Positions 8,249 through 17,449 of a stretch of DNA of 64,000 bases are shown here, piece after piece; within the stretch, counting starts at the first letter, position 1, and every line of letters begins with the position of its first letter. The position numbers and the translations under genes were made by a program. Source of the stretch: an uncultured Rhodocyclaceae bacterium (GTDB lineage Bacteria; Pseudomonadota; Gammaproteobacteria; Burkholderiales; Rhodocyclaceae); assembly GCA_934271525.1 (NCBI GenBank), contig CAKQRL010000005.1, forward strand, positions 1 to 64,000, in the 5' to 3' direction. Below the pieces are notes generated by a model that was given only the letters and a program-made list of their open reading frames with translations, was not told the origin of the DNA and ran no database searches.

Positions 8249-9508
8249 TCAAATAAAGCGGAAAGCAAGAATTGCCATCACGGTTGGTAATGTTGCCGCC
8301 AAGAATAAGAAAAGTGGGCTGACATAACCATTCTTAAAAAAGGATTTTAAAAGCGCCATTCCAGCGGGATTGGGCGCATTGGCAATCACCGTTAAACCGC
8401 CACCTGTCACCGCACCTGAAACCACGGCGTATTTGAATTCGTCTGAAATGCCTTCAACAAGCGAGGCAAGATAAGTCAACGCCGCATTGTCGGTGATGGC
8501 GGTAAGCGCCGTTGCCAAATAATACAATGGCGCCGGCTCCAAACCTTTTAAAGTGGGTTGCAACCACCATTGTTGCAAACCGCCCAAAGTAACCAAACCC
8601 GCCAAGAAAAACGCCACCATAAAGGCTTCACGCAAAATTAACGCATTTTGATGCACTTTGTAAGCATGGGCAAAACCCAAAAAGAAAACAAACAAACCCA
8701 AAAAAACAACACTATGATGCGCAAAGAAGACGACCAAACTTAAAAAAACCAAATGAACAGCGCGCACCCAAATGGGCGAATATTCTGGCGTGGCATCGGG
8801 CGCGGTGGATGGGATTTTTTCTAAAATCTCGCGGCGGAATAAAAGTGTTACAACCAAAGCGTTCACAAAAACCGCCAAGGCGCTGCGCCAACCAAAATGA
8901 ACCAACATATACCACGTGCTCCAATCCCATTTGTGCGCCACCATCAAAACAGGCGGCGCGGCAAAGTTGGTGAGCGTGCCGCCGATGGAAACATTCACAA
9001 ACAAAACGCCCATCGTGGCATACATCAGCTTGGCAGAAAGATTGTGTTTGTAATAACGCTGGCTCAACAAAATGGCGGCAAGCGTCATTGCCGCAGGTTC
9101 GGTGATAAAAGAGCCTAATAATGGAATGAGCGACAAACTCAAAAAATAAGTTGAAAGAACGGGCGAAATAGGCAAAATTTTGCTCAAAAAACGAACAAAC
9201 GCATTCACCGTTTCCAAAATCGGGCGGCTCGCGGCAATCACCATAATCACAAAAACAAATAAGGGTTCGGTGAAGTTGCGGCTTTCCAAATAAGAGATGC
9301 TCGAATCAAGCCCTGAAATGATGATGATAAAAAGCAACAACACCAACGCCCAAAAGCCAAACACAACTTCCACTTCGGAGAGCAAGTGGAATAAGCCTTT
9401 GTGGCGCGGGAATTTGTCTGCCAGCTTGCCTACAAATCCAGCGGTAAAGGTGTGTAAAATTGCTATGGCAAAGATGATGATGGCTACAATTTCAACGGTG
9501 TGCGACAT
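8249..9508 (-). CDS. Putative Na+/H+ antiporter (Na_H_antiport_3-like)
   Basis: An integral membrane protein of 419 residues with about ten hydrophobic segments. The conserved stretches SFITEPAAMTLAAILLSQR, GGTLTNFAAPPVLMVA and ALTAITDNAALTYLASL resemble the ion-transporter superfamily family once called DUF1504. Predicted role: exchange of Na+ for protons at the inner membrane. The ATG at 9508 has GGGAG seven bases upstream; the frame is open further but that extension is not conserved-looking. It is divergent from the small membrane gene at 9553. Confidence 0.8.
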   Translation of the reverse strand: MSHTVEIVAIIIFAIAILHTFTAGFVGKLADKFPRHKGLFHLLSEVEVVFGFWALVLLLFIIIISGLDSSISYLESRNFTEPLFVFVIMVIAASRPILETVNAFVRFLSKILPISPVLSTYFLSLSLIPLLGSFITEPAAMTLAAILLSQRYYKHNLSAKLMYATMGVLFVNVSIGGTLTNFAAPPVLMVAHKWDWSTWYMLVHFGWRSALAVFVNALVVTLLFRREILEKIPSTAPDATPEYSPIWVRAVHLVFLSLVVFFAHHSVVFLGLFVFFLGFAHAYKVHQNALILREAFMVAFFLAGLVTLGGLQQWWLQPTLKGLEPAPLYYLATALTAITDNAALTYLASLVEGISDEFKYAVVSGAVTGGGLTVIANAPNPAGMALLKSFFKNGYVSPLFLFLAATLPTVMAILAFRFI

Positions 9509-9552
9509 CGTGCTTCTCCCTTTTTTAGTTTGGCATAGTAAAACTTTTTGAA

Positions 9553-9726
9553 ATGATTGTGCGTTTTTTGATGATTCTCTTGGCAATTTTTATTGCCGCA
9601 AGCCTTTTTTTCTACGTTTTAACAGGGCGTGAAAAATTTTTAAACCGCGCATGGCACTTGATTGGCGTGGGCTTTGTGTTTTTTTTGATGATTTGGTTTT
9701 TGCTCGGTTTGGAAAATATCACTTAA
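9553..9726 (+). CDS. Small two-helix membrane protein
   Basis: A 57-codon frame from ATG 9553 to TAA 9724-9726. It encodes two hydrophobic helices (FLMILLAIFIAASLFFYVL and HLIGVGFVFFLMIWFLLGL) separated by a basic loop TGREKFLNRAW. Small proteins of this shape are common in Burkholderiales, but I cannot assign a function. It lies 29 bp upstream of the dedA gene and is probably cotranscribed. Confidence 0.6.
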   Translation: MIVRFLMILLAIFIAASLFFYVLTGREKFLNRAWHLIGVGFVFFLMIWFLLGLENIT

Positions 9727-9755
9727 AATGCGCCTTTTTGCTTTGAAAAACGGCT

Positions 9756-10406
9756 ATGGAACTTTTGGGCGATTTTATCTCCATCATTTTGCATTTAGAC
9801 CAACATTTGGGCGCTTTGGTGGATGATTATGGTTTGTGGATTTACGCCATTTTGTTTTTAATTGTTTTTTCTGAAACAGGTTTGGTGGTTTGCCCATTTT
9901 TGCCCGGCGATTCGCTTTTATTCGTGGCGGGCGGTTTGGCGGCAATGGGGCAAGGCGGAATGGATATCACCACGCTGATCATCGTTTTATTTTTGGCGGC
10001 CTTACTTGGCAACACGGTCAATTATTTTATCGGCAGACTTTTGGGACCCAAGGTTTTTTCCTTTCCCAATTCCAAATTATTCAACAAAAAAGCTTTGGAA
10101 AAAACGCATTTCTTTTATGAAAAACACGGCGGCAAAACCTTGATTATTTCGCGCTTTTTGCCGTTGTTCCGCACCTTTGCGCCTTTTGTGGCAGGCGTTG
10201 CCAAAATGAGTTTTGTGCGTTTTTGTGCCTTCAACGCCACGGGCGCTTTTTTGTGGGTGGTTAGCTTATGCTTGGCGGGGTTTTGGTTGTTTGACATTCC
10301 TTTTGTGAAGAAAAACCTTTCGGTTTTCATCATCGCCATTATTGTGATTTCTTTGGTGCCGATGTTGATTGCTTTTGTCAATTCCAAACGCGCCAAACGC
10401 ACTTAA
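9756..10406 (+). CDS. DedA/VTT-family membrane protein
   Basis: A 216-residue inner-membrane protein with the DedA hallmarks: FSETG followed by PFLPGDSLLF at about residues 39-56, and the amphipathic segment SRFLPLFRTFAPFVAGVAKM in the second half. DedA proteins affect membrane homeostasis and, in recent work on the family, undecaprenyl-phosphate or other lipid flipping. The C-terminus is a basic tail (NSKRAKRT). purN follows after 12 bp. Confidence 0.88.
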   Translation: MELLGDFISIILHLDQHLGALVDDYGLWIYAILFLIVFSETGLVVCPFLPGDSLLFVAGGLAAMGQGGMDITTLIIVLFLAALLGNTVNYFIGRLLGPKVFSFPNSKLFNKKALEKTHFFYEKHGGKTLIISRFLPLFRTFAPFVAGVAKMSFVRFCAFNATGAFLWVVSLCLAGFWLFDIPFVKKNLSVFIIAIIVISLVPMLIAFVNSKRAKRT

Positions 10407-10418
10407 AAAATTAAAACA

Positions 10419-11054
10419 ATGAAAAAAATTGTGATTTTAATTTCCGGGCGCGGCTCCAATATGCAAGCCTTATTGAAAGCAAATGTTGCCAACGCCCGAA
10501 TTGTCGCGGTCATCAGCAACAAAGCCGATGCGGCTGGTTTAAAAATTGCTGAAAATTTTGGCATTGAAACGGCGGTTGTTTCCCAAAAAGATTTTAAAAA
10601 CCGCAATGATTTCGATTGTGCTTTGGCAAAAAAAATTGCGCATTTTTCGCCCGATTTAATTGTTTTGGCGGGTTTTATGCGCATTTTGGGCAAAGATTTT
10701 GTTGCGCGTTTTGAAGGGCGCCTGATGAATATTCACCCATCGCTTTTGCCAAGTTTTACGGGCTTAAACACGCACGAGCGCGCTATTGAAGCGGGCGTGA
10801 AGATTCACGGTTGCACGGTGCATTTTGTAACGCCCGAGTTGGATTGTGGCCCCATCATTATTCAAGCCGCCGTGCCGGTGTTGGATTCTGATTCGCCCGA
10901 TGCGCTTGCCGCCAGAGTTTTAAAAGAAGAACACCGCATTTTGCCGCAGGCAGTCACGTGGTTTGTGGAAAATCGTTTAAAAATCAACGGTTTGCGTGTT
11001 GAAATTGCCCACAATTCCGCAGAAAAAACGCCGGGCAGCGTTTTTCCACGGTAA
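10419..11054 (+). CDS. purN: Phosphoribosylglycinamide formyltransferase
   Basis: PurN transfers a formyl group from 10-formyl-THF to GAR in purine synthesis. Catalytic residues are visible: Asn and His in MNIHPSLLPSF (about residues 107-109) and Asp in TPELDCGPII (about 145). The phosphate-binding GRGSNMQALL is at the N-terminus. Length 211 is typical. The last dozen residues (NSAEKTPGSVFPR) are partly encoded by element E6, which begins before the stop codon. Confidence 0.95.
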   Translation: MKKIVILISGRGSNMQALLKANVANARIVAVISNKADAAGLKIAENFGIETAVVSQKDFKNRNDFDCALAKKIAHFSPDLIVLAGFMRILGKDFVARFEGRLMNIHPSLLPSFTGLNTHERAIEAGVKIHGCTVHFVTPELDCGPIIIQAAVPVLDSDSPDALAARVLKEEHRILPQAVTWFVENRLKINGLRVEIAHNSAEKTPGSVFPR

Positions 11055-11096
11055 ACGCTACAAAATTTTCAAAAAAATAAACGGTTTACCGTGGAT
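11041..11096. repeat. Palindromic element E6 (inward arm pair)
   Basis: Arms TTTTCCACGGTAAACG and GGTTTACCGTGGA flank a core AAAATTTTC-A7. The left arm contains the purN stop codon. It separates purN from a convergent gene. Confidence 0.9.
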
Positions 11097-11107
11097 TCTT
11101 GCGATTT

Positions 11108-12388
11108 TTAACGGCTTGTGAATTGATGCAACTGCGCCATTGGGAAAGGCAGGTTGAGATTTTTTTGCAAAACATCCAACAGCGGCATTATTTCTAATGT
11201 TAATTGTTGCAAATGCGGCAAAACGGGCGCAATTTTGCCCGCATTCAAAAGTTGCAAAGCCGCAACAAGCGATAACTGCTCAACCGTGCCACCGGTGGTT
11301 ACAACTTGATTTCCGCCAGCTTGGGCAGCCAACATCATTCGGGATGCGGTTAATTCTAATAAGGAAGATGAACTTGTTGGGTTGTCTTCGGCAATGCTGG
11401 ACAAACCGATGCTAATGGTTAAAGCAATATTTTGCCCTCTAACGCTCAAACTTGCCACATTCACGGCTTTTCTAACACGTTCGGCAAAGGCGGCGCAGGC
11501 TTTTAACGGCGTGTTGGCAGAAAGCACCACATATTGCCCTGCGGCGTATTGCGCCAGTGTGTCGCCCTTGCGCATTTTGTCCGCCAAAATGCGAATAAAG
11601 CGTTTGCAGATTTCTTCTGCCGCCGTATTGCCCAAGCGGGATATTAGCTCATCGTAATTGTCAAAAGCCAAAATCATCACACTCAAATCTTCGTGGTAAC
11701 TGTGGGCGTGTGCCAAGGCTTGCCCAACCAAGCTTTCAAGTTGATTTTTGTGGACTTCAAAAGCAGAGTTGGTGGGTTTGCGCACCGCCGCGCTTGGCGT
11801 ATTCATCATTTGCGGATTTGCACCAGCAAAGGAAGATTGTTGCGCGGCGGCTTGCGGCGTTTGCGCAAACTGCAAAGATTGTTGAGCGTATTGTTGGGTT
11901 TGCATAGCGGCTTGTTGCGCAAATGGTTGCTGTTGTGGTTGTTGTTGCATGGGTTGTTGGGGTGCTTTTGCCGCGGGTGAAATCACCGCATCGGGCGGCA
12001 AAGGTTGCCCCGTTTGCAAAAGGTGGTCAACGCGCGCCAAAATTTGCGCACTGTTCAAACCTTTGGTAATGAAATCGGAAACCCCTGCTTGCAAGGCTTT
12101 TTGGCGTTCGCTATCCGTTTCTTCGCCACTAACCAAAATAAAAGGCAATTCTTTTAAGCGTTTTAATTTGGAAGCACGCATGCGTTTGACCAACTCAATG
12201 CCGTCCAACTTCGGCATTTGCAAGTCAGATATCACCGCACGCACGGAATGGTCTAAAACCAATGCTTGCCAAGCGGCTTCACCATCGCATTCTTCGCGAA
12301 TGTCGTAGCTTTGTTTGAGTTGCTGCGCCAAGGTAATGCGCACCACGCGGGAGTCATCCACCAGTAAAATTCGGGGTAAATCTGCCAT
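11108..12388 (-). CDS. Response-regulator protein with degenerate GGDEF domain
   Basis: Residues 1 to about 125 form a receiver domain: acidic pair Asp11/Asp12 (LVDDSR), phospho-acceptor Asp55 in VISDLQMPK, and a switch Ser in ILVSGEE. A linker of about 65 residues, very rich in Gln, Ala and Pro, leads to a diguanylate-cyclase-like domain (about 215-375) with recognisable secondary-structure motifs (VMILAFDNYDELI, LTISIGLSS). Where GGDEF should be, the sequence reads AAGQY, so the domain cannot be a normal cyclase. It may bind a partner or nucleotide. The gene is 2 bp downstream of the acuI-like gene, so the two share a transcript. Confidence 0.8.
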   Translation of the reverse strand: MADLPRILLVDDSRVVRITLAQQLKQSYDIREECDGEAAWQALVLDHSVRAVISDLQMPKLDGIELVKRMRASKLKRLKELPFILVSGEETDSERQKALQAGVSDFITKGLNSAQILARVDHLLQTGQPLPPDAVISPAAKAPQQPMQQQPQQQPFAQQAAMQTQQYAQQSLQFAQTPQAAAQQSSFAGANPQMMNTPSAAVRKPTNSAFEVHKNQLESLVGQALAHAHSYHEDLSVMILAFDNYDELISRLGNTAAEEICKRFIRILADKMRKGDTLAQYAAGQYVVLSANTPLKACAAFAERVRKAVNVASLSVRGQNIALTISIGLSSIAEDNPTSSSSLLELTASRMMLAAQAGGNQVVTTGGTVEQLSLVAALQLLNAGKIAPVLPHLQQLTLEIMPLLDVLQKNLNLPFPMAQLHQFTSR

Positions 12389-12390
12389 TT

Positions 12391-13377
12391 TTAATTTTCC
12401 GCTATTGTAATGACCGTTCGTCCTTTGGCTTTGCCTGCCATATATTCTTCAAAAATAGTGGGCAGTTGTTGGAAACTTGCTTTTTTCGCCATTTCTTCCA
12501 AATGCGGCGCCTGAAAATCGCTTGCCAACAATTCCCAAACTTTGTGGCGATAAGGCTCGCCCACATAACCAGAATCAATGCCCAACAAAGATACGCCGCG
12601 CAAAATAAAGGGCATCACCGTGGTATTGAATTGATGAGAAGCCGCCAAACCAATGCTGGCAATGGTGCCGCCCGGTTTCATGGAAGAGGCAATCCAACAA
12701 AGCACATCGCCGCCCAGATTATCCACCGCGCCGGCAAAGCGGGCTTTATCCAGCGGGCGAATTTTGTCCAAAGGCAAATCTTGACGGAACAAAACCTCTT
12801 TGGCACCCAAATGTTTTAAGTATTCTTCTTCGTCTTTTTTACCGGTTAAAGCCACCACGTGGTAACCGCGATTAGCCAAAATATCCACCGCCAACGAACC
12901 CACGCCGCCGGTGGCGCCATCCACAATTACTTCGCCTTTTTCTGGGGACAAACCGTTTTCTTCCATTCTTAAAATGCCAAGCGCCGCGGTAAAACCAGCG
13001 GTGCCAAGCGCCATTGAATCAAACAAAGACAAACCTTTTGGCAAAGGCACAATCCAATCAGCGGGAATGCGTGCGTATTGCGCATAACCGCCATGGTGCG
13101 CCACGCCAATATCAAAACTGGTGGCAATTACCTTATCGCCTTTTTTAAAGCGCGAATCGGCACTTTCTTCCACTTCGCCAGCCAAATCAATGCCGCCCAC
13201 ACACGGAAAACGGCGGATAATTTTGCCTTTGCCCGTTCCTGCCAAAGCGTCTTTAAAATTAACGCTGGAATAAATCACGCGAATAAAAACTTCGCCCGGG
13301 TCTAAATCAGTTGTGGAAAGCGTGGTAAAACCACTTTCATTTTGGCTTTGAATCAAAAATGCTTGAAATTGCGCCAT
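12391..13377 (-). CDS. Quinone-oxidoreductase-type reductase (AcuI/YhdH-like)
   Basis: A 328-residue medium-chain dehydrogenase/reductase without the catalytic zinc cysteines, of the YhdH/AcuI type. N-terminal motifs include SSVNFKDALA and GGIDLAGEVEES; the NADPH-binding Rossmann loop is GATGGVGSLAVDIL at about residue 153. Characterised relatives reduce acryloyl-CoA with NADPH. The ATG at 13377 is followed by MAQFQAFLI. The gene heads a two-gene unit with the receiver/GGDEF-like gene. Confidence 0.85.
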   Translation of the reverse strand: MAQFQAFLIQSQNESGFTTLSTTDLDPGEVFIRVIYSSVNFKDALAGTGKGKIIRRFPCVGGIDLAGEVEESADSRFKKGDKVIATSFDIGVAHHGGYAQYARIPADWIVPLPKGLSLFDSMALGTAGFTAALGILRMEENGLSPEKGEVIVDGATGGVGSLAVDILANRGYHVVALTGKKDEEEYLKHLGAKEVLFRQDLPLDKIRPLDKARFAGAVDNLGGDVLCWIASSMKPGGTIASIGLAASHQFNTTVMPFILRGVSLLGIDSGYVGEPYRHKVWELLASDFQAPHLEEMAKKASFQQLPTIFEEYMAGKAKGRTVITIAEN

Positions 13378-13427
13378 GGTTTATTTCTCTGTTTAAAAAA
13401 AATTATTGATATTGTAAGGCAATTTGA

Positions 13428-13473
13428 AAATCCACGGTAAACTTGGAAAAAATTTGAAGTTTACCGTGGAAAA
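13428..13473. repeat. Palindromic element E7 (inward arm pair, divergent genes)
   Basis: Arms AATCCACGGTAAACT and AGTTTACCGTGGAAAA enclose a short AT core. It lies between two divergent genes, upstream of both starts, so a terminator role alone cannot explain it. Confidence 0.9.
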
Positions 13474-13546
13474 TAAGAATAAGTTGACGATTTGCAATAT
13501 TTCGTGTTATTTAAACAACCCTTTTCTAACTTTAATTCAAAAGAAA

Positions 13547-14014
13547 ATGAAAAAAATACTTTTTGCGCTTATTTTATCCTTATCAGCGCCTACACTCACC
13601 ACTGCTGCCGAGCAACAATCCTACCACGCTTTTGATTCGCACGAGCTTGCCTCACAAGAAGTTTTGTTGGAAGCCTTGAAATACGTTGGCGTGCGCTACA
13701 AATTCGGCGGTAGAAGTTTAAGCGGTTTGGATTGTAGCGGCTTGGTGCAGTTGGTTTTTGAAGAAAGTGTTGGCAAAGAACTTCCCCGCACTGCCCGCGC
13801 AATGAGCGATGTGGGCAAAAAAGTCAGCATCAACGATTTAAAACCCGGGGATTTGGTTTTTTTCAACACACTGCGGCGCAGTTTTTCGCATGTGGGCATT
13901 TATTTGGGCGAAGGTTATTTTTTACATTCGCCCCGCAAAGGCGCTTTTGTGCGGGTTGAAAAAATGAAAGATTATTGGATGAAACGTTTTAACGGCGCGC
14001 GCCGCATCCTTTAA
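13547..14014 (+). CDS. Secreted NlpC/P60 cysteine peptidase
   Basis: The protein (155 residues) has a signal peptide (MKKILFALILSLSAPTLTTAA) and a single NlpC/P60 domain. The triad is visible: Cys in LDCSGLVQLVF, His in RSFSHVGIYLG, and a second His in YFLHSPRKG. Such enzymes cleave peptidoglycan peptides, usually between D-Glu and the diamino acid. The ATG at 13547 is set by the signal peptide; the frame upstream runs through element E7. A strong hairpin terminator follows. Confidence 0.9.
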   Translation: MKKILFALILSLSAPTLTTAAEQQSYHAFDSHELASQEVLLEALKYVGVRYKFGGRSLSGLDCSGLVQLVFEESVGKELPRTARAMSDVGKKVSINDLKPGDLVFFNTLRRSFSHVGIYLGEGYFLHSPRKGAFVRVEKMKDYWMKRFNGARRIL

Positions 14015-14046
14015 TTTTTGTAAACATTTCGCAAAGTTTTCTTACA

Positions 14047-14083
14047 ACGCATTTTAAAACGGCGTTTTAAAATGCGTTTTTCT
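14047..14083 (+). terminator. Intrinsic terminator after NlpC/P60 gene
   Basis: A 14-bp perfect stem, ACGCATTTTAAAAC with GTTTTAAAATGCGT, has a 3-base loop and is followed by a T-rich tract. Confidence 0.85.
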
Positions 14084-14102
14084 TTTTTTAAGGCAGTCGC
14101 TT

Positions 14103-15506
14103 ATGTTTTCAAAGAAAATGCTCGCCGCAGCGGCGTTTTTCATCACCACGCAAGTTTTTGCCGAATTGCCAGATTTCACCGGCTTGGTTGAAAAAGTTGG
14201 CAAAGCCGTGGTTAATATCAGCACAACCCAAACCATTGAATCGGGCGCACCCTTGCCTTTTGGGCAGTTGGAAGGCGAAGGTCCTGCTTTTGAATTTTTT
14301 AAGCGATTCTTTCCCGAAGACATTTTTCCTGAATTGCCAAGGCAATTTCAAAATAAATCATTAGGCTCTGGTTTTATTATCAGTGCGGATGGTTATATTT
14401 TAACGAACGCCCACGTGGTGGATGAAGCCGATGAAATTACCGTGCGCTTAACCGATAAGCGTGAATTCCAAGCCAAAGTCATCGGCTCCGATAAACGCAC
14501 GGATGTGGCACTCTTAAAAATTGAAGCCAAAGATTTGCCTGTTGTTAAACAAGCGGCGGCGGATCAAGTGAAAGTTGGCGAATGGGTTGTTGCCATTGGT
14601 TCGCCTTTTGGTTTTGATAATTCGGTTACCGCTGGAATTGTTTCCGCTTTGGGGCGTTCTTTGCCACAAGACAATTACGTGCCGTTCATCCAAACGGATG
14701 TGGCAATTAACCCGGGCAATTCGGGCGGTCCGCTTTTTAATATGCAAGGCGAGGTGATTGGCATCAACTCGCAAATTTATAGCCGCTCAGGCGGTTATAT
14801 GGGCGTCTCTTTTGCTATTCCTATGGATGTAGCCATGGATGTGCAAGCGCAACTGCGCCAAAAAGGCAAGGTTAGCCGCGGGCGCTTGGGCGTGATGATT
14901 CAGGATTTAACCACCGAATTGGCAGAGAGTTTGGGCTTAAAAGAGGCGAGCGGCGCGTTGGTGAGTATGGTTGAGCAAAACGGTCCATCAATGAATCTCT
15001 TGCAAGCGGGCGATGTGATTGTGCAGTTCAACGGCAAAGCCATTCAAAATTCTGCCGATTTGCCGCGTTTGGTTGCGGCAAATCCGCCGAATTCGTCTGT
15101 TACGCTGGGCATTTGGCGCGAAGGCAAAATGCAAAATGTTTCCATTACATTGGGCGAAATGACGGAGTCTGAACCGCGCGGCAAGGCGCACGCAAACGCC
15201 AAAAATGTTGAGAAAAACAATCGTTTGGGTTTGTTGCTCTCGCCTTTAACGCAAACGCAAAAAGCACGCTACGGCATTAAAAATGGCTTGGTTGTGGAAG
15301 ACTTGCGCGGCGCAGCTGCCGCAAGCAATTTGAAGCGCGGCGATATTATTTTGGCTTTGATTTACAAAGGCAAACAAACGCCAACAACCACCATTCCTGA
15401 GTTTGCCAAACTTGTGGATTCTTTGCCACAAGGCGACACGTTTACGCTTTTGGTGCGCCGCGGCGAGATGCAAATTTTTGTAACCTTGCGCGAACCCAAA
15501 AAGTAG
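14103..15506 (+). CDS. Periplasmic serine protease, DegP/MucD type
   Basis: A 467-residue HtrA-family protein with signal peptide (cleavage after QVFA). The trypsin-like triad is His in LTNAHVVDEAD (about residue 104), Asp in KRTDVALLKI (about 135) and Ser in NPGNSGGPLF (about 210). Two PDZ domains follow, at about 260-345 and 375-465. Its role is degradation and refolding of damaged envelope proteins. It resembles MucD of Pseudomonas and the DegP-like protein of Burkholderiales. No rseA/mucB genes adjoin. Confidence 0.93.
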   Translation: MFSKKMLAAAAFFITTQVFAELPDFTGLVEKVGKAVVNISTTQTIESGAPLPFGQLEGEGPAFEFFKRFFPEDIFPELPRQFQNKSLGSGFIISADGYILTNAHVVDEADEITVRLTDKREFQAKVIGSDKRTDVALLKIEAKDLPVVKQAAADQVKVGEWVVAIGSPFGFDNSVTAGIVSALGRSLPQDNYVPFIQTDVAINPGNSGGPLFNMQGEVIGINSQIYSRSGGYMGVSFAIPMDVAMDVQAQLRQKGKVSRGRLGVMIQDLTTELAESLGLKEASGALVSMVEQNGPSMNLLQAGDVIVQFNGKAIQNSADLPRLVAANPPNSSVTLGIWREGKMQNVSITLGEMTESEPRGKAHANAKNVEKNNRLGLLLSPLTQTQKARYGIKNGLVVEDLRGAAAASNLKRGDIILALIYKGKQTPTTTIPEFAKLVDSLPQGDTFTLLVRRGEMQIFVTLREPKK

Positions 15507-15509
15507 CCA

Positions 15510-15566
15510 AAAATCCACGGTCAACAACATAAAATTTTCAAAAAAATAAAGGTTGACCGTGGAAAA
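15510..15566. repeat. Palindromic element E8 (inward arm pair)
   Basis: Arms AAATCCACGGTCAAC and GGTTGACCGTGGAAAA flank a core AAAATTTTC-A7. The right arm contains the likely GTG start (15559) of the following gene, with AAAGG six bases before it. Confidence 0.9.
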
Positions 15567-17433
15567 TCATTTGCAAAATCAAATCATTGCCGAATTTCAA
15601 GCGCAAAACTTTGCCGAAGTTTTGCGCTTGGCTGAATCGGCACTTTTAAACAACCCCCCCTCGCAAATGCAAGCGTTTTTGAATAACGCTGTTGCTGTTT
15701 CAAATTTGTATTTAAACACGCCAAAACGTGCAATTCCTTATGCCTTAAAAGCAGCCGCATTAGAACCCAGCAATGCAATGATTTTAAGCAATACGGGTTT
15801 TGTTTTGGCAAAGGCGGCGCAAAGTGCGGATGATTTTCAAAAATCCTTGGATTTTTTAGAACGCGCCATTGCGCAAAAACCCGATTACGCCGCCGCTTTT
15901 GAAAATTTGTCTTACACCTATTTTCAACTGGGCAATTATTCAGCGGCAATGGATTTTGCAAAACGCGCCATCGCATTGAACCCCAAAAGTGCTTTGGCGC
16001 ATTTTAATTACGCTACTGCGGCTTACAAAGCCGCTTTTGATTTTCAAGCCTATTGCGCTGGCAAAAAAGCCATTGAATTAGAACCGCAAAATGCTTATTT
16101 TTATAACGATGTGTCAATTTTTGCCCGAAGCGTTGGCAACACGGACGAAGCGATTTGGCTTGCCAACAAAGCCATTGAATTTGCGCCGAATAACCTTGAA
16201 TACAATATTTCGCCATTGCTTATAAGCAATTACATTCCAACTTCTTGCGCCGTTTTAAGAAAAGAAGTCGAGCGTTTGCACCAAGTTTTTAAACGCCTTT
16301 ATCCAAAAGTTTTTGAATACAAAACGTCACAAAAAAGAAAACCCAGCAAAATTGGTTTTGTTTCTGCCGATTTTGGCGCGCATGTGATTTCTTTTTATGT
16401 GGAAAGCCTTTTTCAACATTTAAAAAATGTGGAAATCTTTGCTTTTTCCAATTCTTTTTTTGAAGATGCCAAAACGCAGGATTTTAAAAAATTCTGCACA
16501 GAATTTCATATCATCGCAGGTTTGGACGATTGGCAAGCGGCGGCATTCATCCACAATAAAGGCATTGACGTGTTGGTGGATTTATCCGGATTAACAATGG
16601 GGCATCGCTTGGGCGTTTTTGCGCAACGCCCAGCACCCGTGCAACTAACTTGGATTGGTTGGATGAACACCACAGGTTGCCCCAATATGCACTGGATTTT
16701 GTGCGATGAAACGCTTTGCCCCAAAGGCGCTGAAAATCAATTTTTTCCTGAAAAACCGTGCCGAATGCCCAAAACTTGGGCGGCGTATTTTCCGCCAAAA
16801 AATGCACCAAACGTTGTGCCGCCGCCTGTTTTAACAAATGGTTTTATCACTTTTGGCGCTTTTCAAAACCCAAACAAAGCGGGCAAATGGACTTTTGATT
16901 TGTGGGCTGGCGTGTTGCACGTGAATCCTTCGGCGCATTTTTTGTGGGTGCGCCCGCCTTTTTCTGATGCGGATTTTCGTGGAAAAATTATCAGTGAATT
17001 TACACGGCGCGGTGTTCATGCCGAGCGAATCACGCTTTTAGCCAACCGCGGAATGATGGATTATTTAAACCATATCAACAAAGTGGATATTGTTTTGGAC
17101 ACCACGCCAGCCACAGGCGGAGCAACGTCTTGCGAATCGCTTTATATGGGCGTGCCGATGATTACCTTGGCGGGAGAACGCATGGGCGATCGCTTATCTG
17201 CAACCTATTTAAAAAACGTGGGTTTGGCAGATTGCATTGCGGAATCGGAAGAATCTTATTTGGCAAAATCGCTTTATTTTGCGCAAAATCCACAATGGCT
17301 TGCTGAAATTCGCCACAATTTAAGAGAGACAATGCAAAAAAGCGCCTTAATGGATTACGCAGGATTTGCGCGCGATTTTCAAAATGCTTTGGATTTTATG
17401 TGGGCGGCGTTTTTAAAAAATCCGAGCAGTTAA
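15559..17433 (+). CDS. TPR protein with O-GlcNAc-transferase (SPINDLY-like, GT41) domain
   Basis: About 624 residues. The N-terminal third has tetratricopeptide repeats (for example AAAFENLSYTYFQLGNYSAA and the segment before ALNPKSA). The C-terminal half has the GT41 motifs: KIGFVSADFGAHVISFYVE, DVLVDLSGLTMGHRLGVFA, RPAPVQLTWIGW, and the UDP-binding end DTTPATGGATSCESLYMGVP with TLAGERMGDRLS. Such enzymes add sugars to Ser/Thr; bacterial members glycosylate proteins such as adhesins. The start is uncertain: GTG 15559 or TTG 15553, both within element E8. A C7 tract at 15654-15660 is in frame, so the gene is currently on. Confidence 0.88.
   Translation: MENHLQNQIIAEFQAQNFAEVLRLAESALLNNPPSQMQAFLNNAVAVSNLYLNTPKRAIPYALKAAALEPSNAMILSNTGFVLAKAAQSADDFQKSLDFLERAIAQKPDYAAAFENLSYTYFQLGNYSAAMDFAKRAIALNPKSALAHFNYATAAYKAAFDFQAYCAGKKAIELEPQNAYFYNDVSIFARSVGNTDEAIWLANKAIEFAPNNLEYNISPLLISNYIPTSCAVLRKEVERLHQVFKRLYPKVFEYKTSQKRKPSKIGFVSADFGAHVISFYVESLFQHLKNVEIFAFSNSFFEDAKTQDFKKFCTEFHIIAGLDDWQAAAFIHNKGIDVLVDLSGLTMGHRLGVFAQRPAPVQLTWIGWMNTTGCPNMHWILCDETLCPKGAENQFFPEKPCRMPKTWAAYFPPKNAPNVVPPPVLTNGFITFGAFQNPNKAGKWTFDLWAGVLHVNPSAHFLWVRPPFSDADFRGKIISEFTRRGVHAERITLLANRGMMDYLNHINKVDIVLDTTPATGGATSCESLYMGVPMITLAGERMGDRLSATYLKNVGLADCIAESEESYLAKSLYFAQNPQWLAEIRHNLRETMQKSALMDYAGFARDFQNALDFMWAAFLKNPSS
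15654..15660 (+). repeat. Poly-C tract (C7) in glycosyltransferase gene
   Basis: Seven consecutive C bases near codon 33, encoding Pro-Pro in the open frame. This is short for slippage but notable beside the C10 and C11 tracts elsewhere in the window. Confidence 0.6.
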
Positions 17434-17449
17434 AATCTTAAAATTGCAA

